Source of the DNA: Eubacteriales bacterium
GTDB lineage: Bacteria > Bacillota_A > Clostridia > Lachnospirales > Lachnospiraceae
Direction of reading: 5' to 3'
Length of the DNA stretch: 20,582 nt
Assembly: GCA_030533315.1 (NCBI GenBank)
Contig: JAUNJL010000044.1
Location: 1 to 20,582, forward strand
Both the position numbers and the translations under genes were made by a program. This document shows, in pieces, positions 20,530-20,582 of this stretch (position 1 is the stretch's first letter; each line of letters opens with the position of its first letter). The notes below the pieces were generated by a model that saw nothing but the letters and a program-made list of their open reading frames with translations, had not been told where the DNA came from and did no database searches.

Positions 20530-20582
20530 AGGCGCCAACCAGATTTGAACTGGTGATAGAGGTGTTGCAGACCTTTGCCTTA
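20530..20582 (-). tRNA. tRNA-Cys (anticodon GCA), cut by window end
   Basis: The 3' part of a tRNA: anticodon loop CTGCAAC with stem AAGGT/ACCTC-type pairing, T arm CCAGT-TCAAATC-style loop, and acceptor GGCGCC with discriminator T. GCA reads Cys codons. The 5' part lies beyond the window. CCA is not encoded. Confidence 0.9.

Overview
The window looks like part of a chromosome from a fairly GC-rich Clostridia, most likely a Lachnospiraceae-type gut anaerobe. This is inferred from the gene set: a clostridial 2[4Fe-4S] ferredoxin, a PPi-type phosphofructokinase, bacteriohemerythrin, class B sortase, a Csp-like subtilase, DUF951 beside rpsF, and the Firmicutes order gdpP-rplI-dnaB. Nothing points to a phage, transposon, integron or CRISPR array. 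Nearly all genes lie on the minus strand; only the ferredoxin and pfp genes are on plus.

Layout from left to right. At 39-3452, three separately transcribed minus-strand genes encode a ferritin, an intracellular GH3 beta-xylosidase-like glycosidase and a bacteriohemerythrin. At 3712-3882 is a 56-residue ferredoxin on plus with its own promoter and terminator, facing a MerR-type regulator (3965-4525). At 4688-10073 is the replication/translation block, read right to left as two units. The first is rpsF-ssb-rpsR, with a strong promoter and a terminator after rpsR. The second is gdpP-rplI-dnaB, with its own extended -10 promoter, an ATGA overlap between gdpP and rplI, and a terminator touching the dnaB stop. 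Upstream of it lies a sortase B - Sir2 deacylase - DUF951 unit (10183-12048), which runs to within 3 nt of the rpsF -35 box with no terminator in between.

At 12278-12351 is an initiator tRNA-Met with a near-consensus promoter and a terminator. Diverging from it on plus is pfp (12583-13815), which ends at a bidirectional terminator shared with the next minus-strand operon. That operon (14014-18181) reads DUF308/HdeD-like membrane protein - arginase-fold protein - Lgt-family diacylglyceryl transferase - Csp-like S8 protease. It has a single promoter upstream of the DUF308 gene, short gaps and one overlap. The right end (18333-20452) holds an MFS transporter followed by an M14 zinc carboxypeptidase, then a terminator and a tRNA-Cys cut by the window edge.

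Most of the window is conserved housekeeping. The least ordinary parts are the four-gene envelope operon (an uncharacterised arginase-fold protein with all six metal ligands, translationally coupled to a variant Lgt and a Csp-like protease), the sortase/sirtuin pairing, and several small leader and intergenic elements: hairpins, a 14-residue candidate ORF before ssb, and a recurrent TGC-TATAAT extended -10 promoter. I see no clear sign of a wholly new defence or mobile system.
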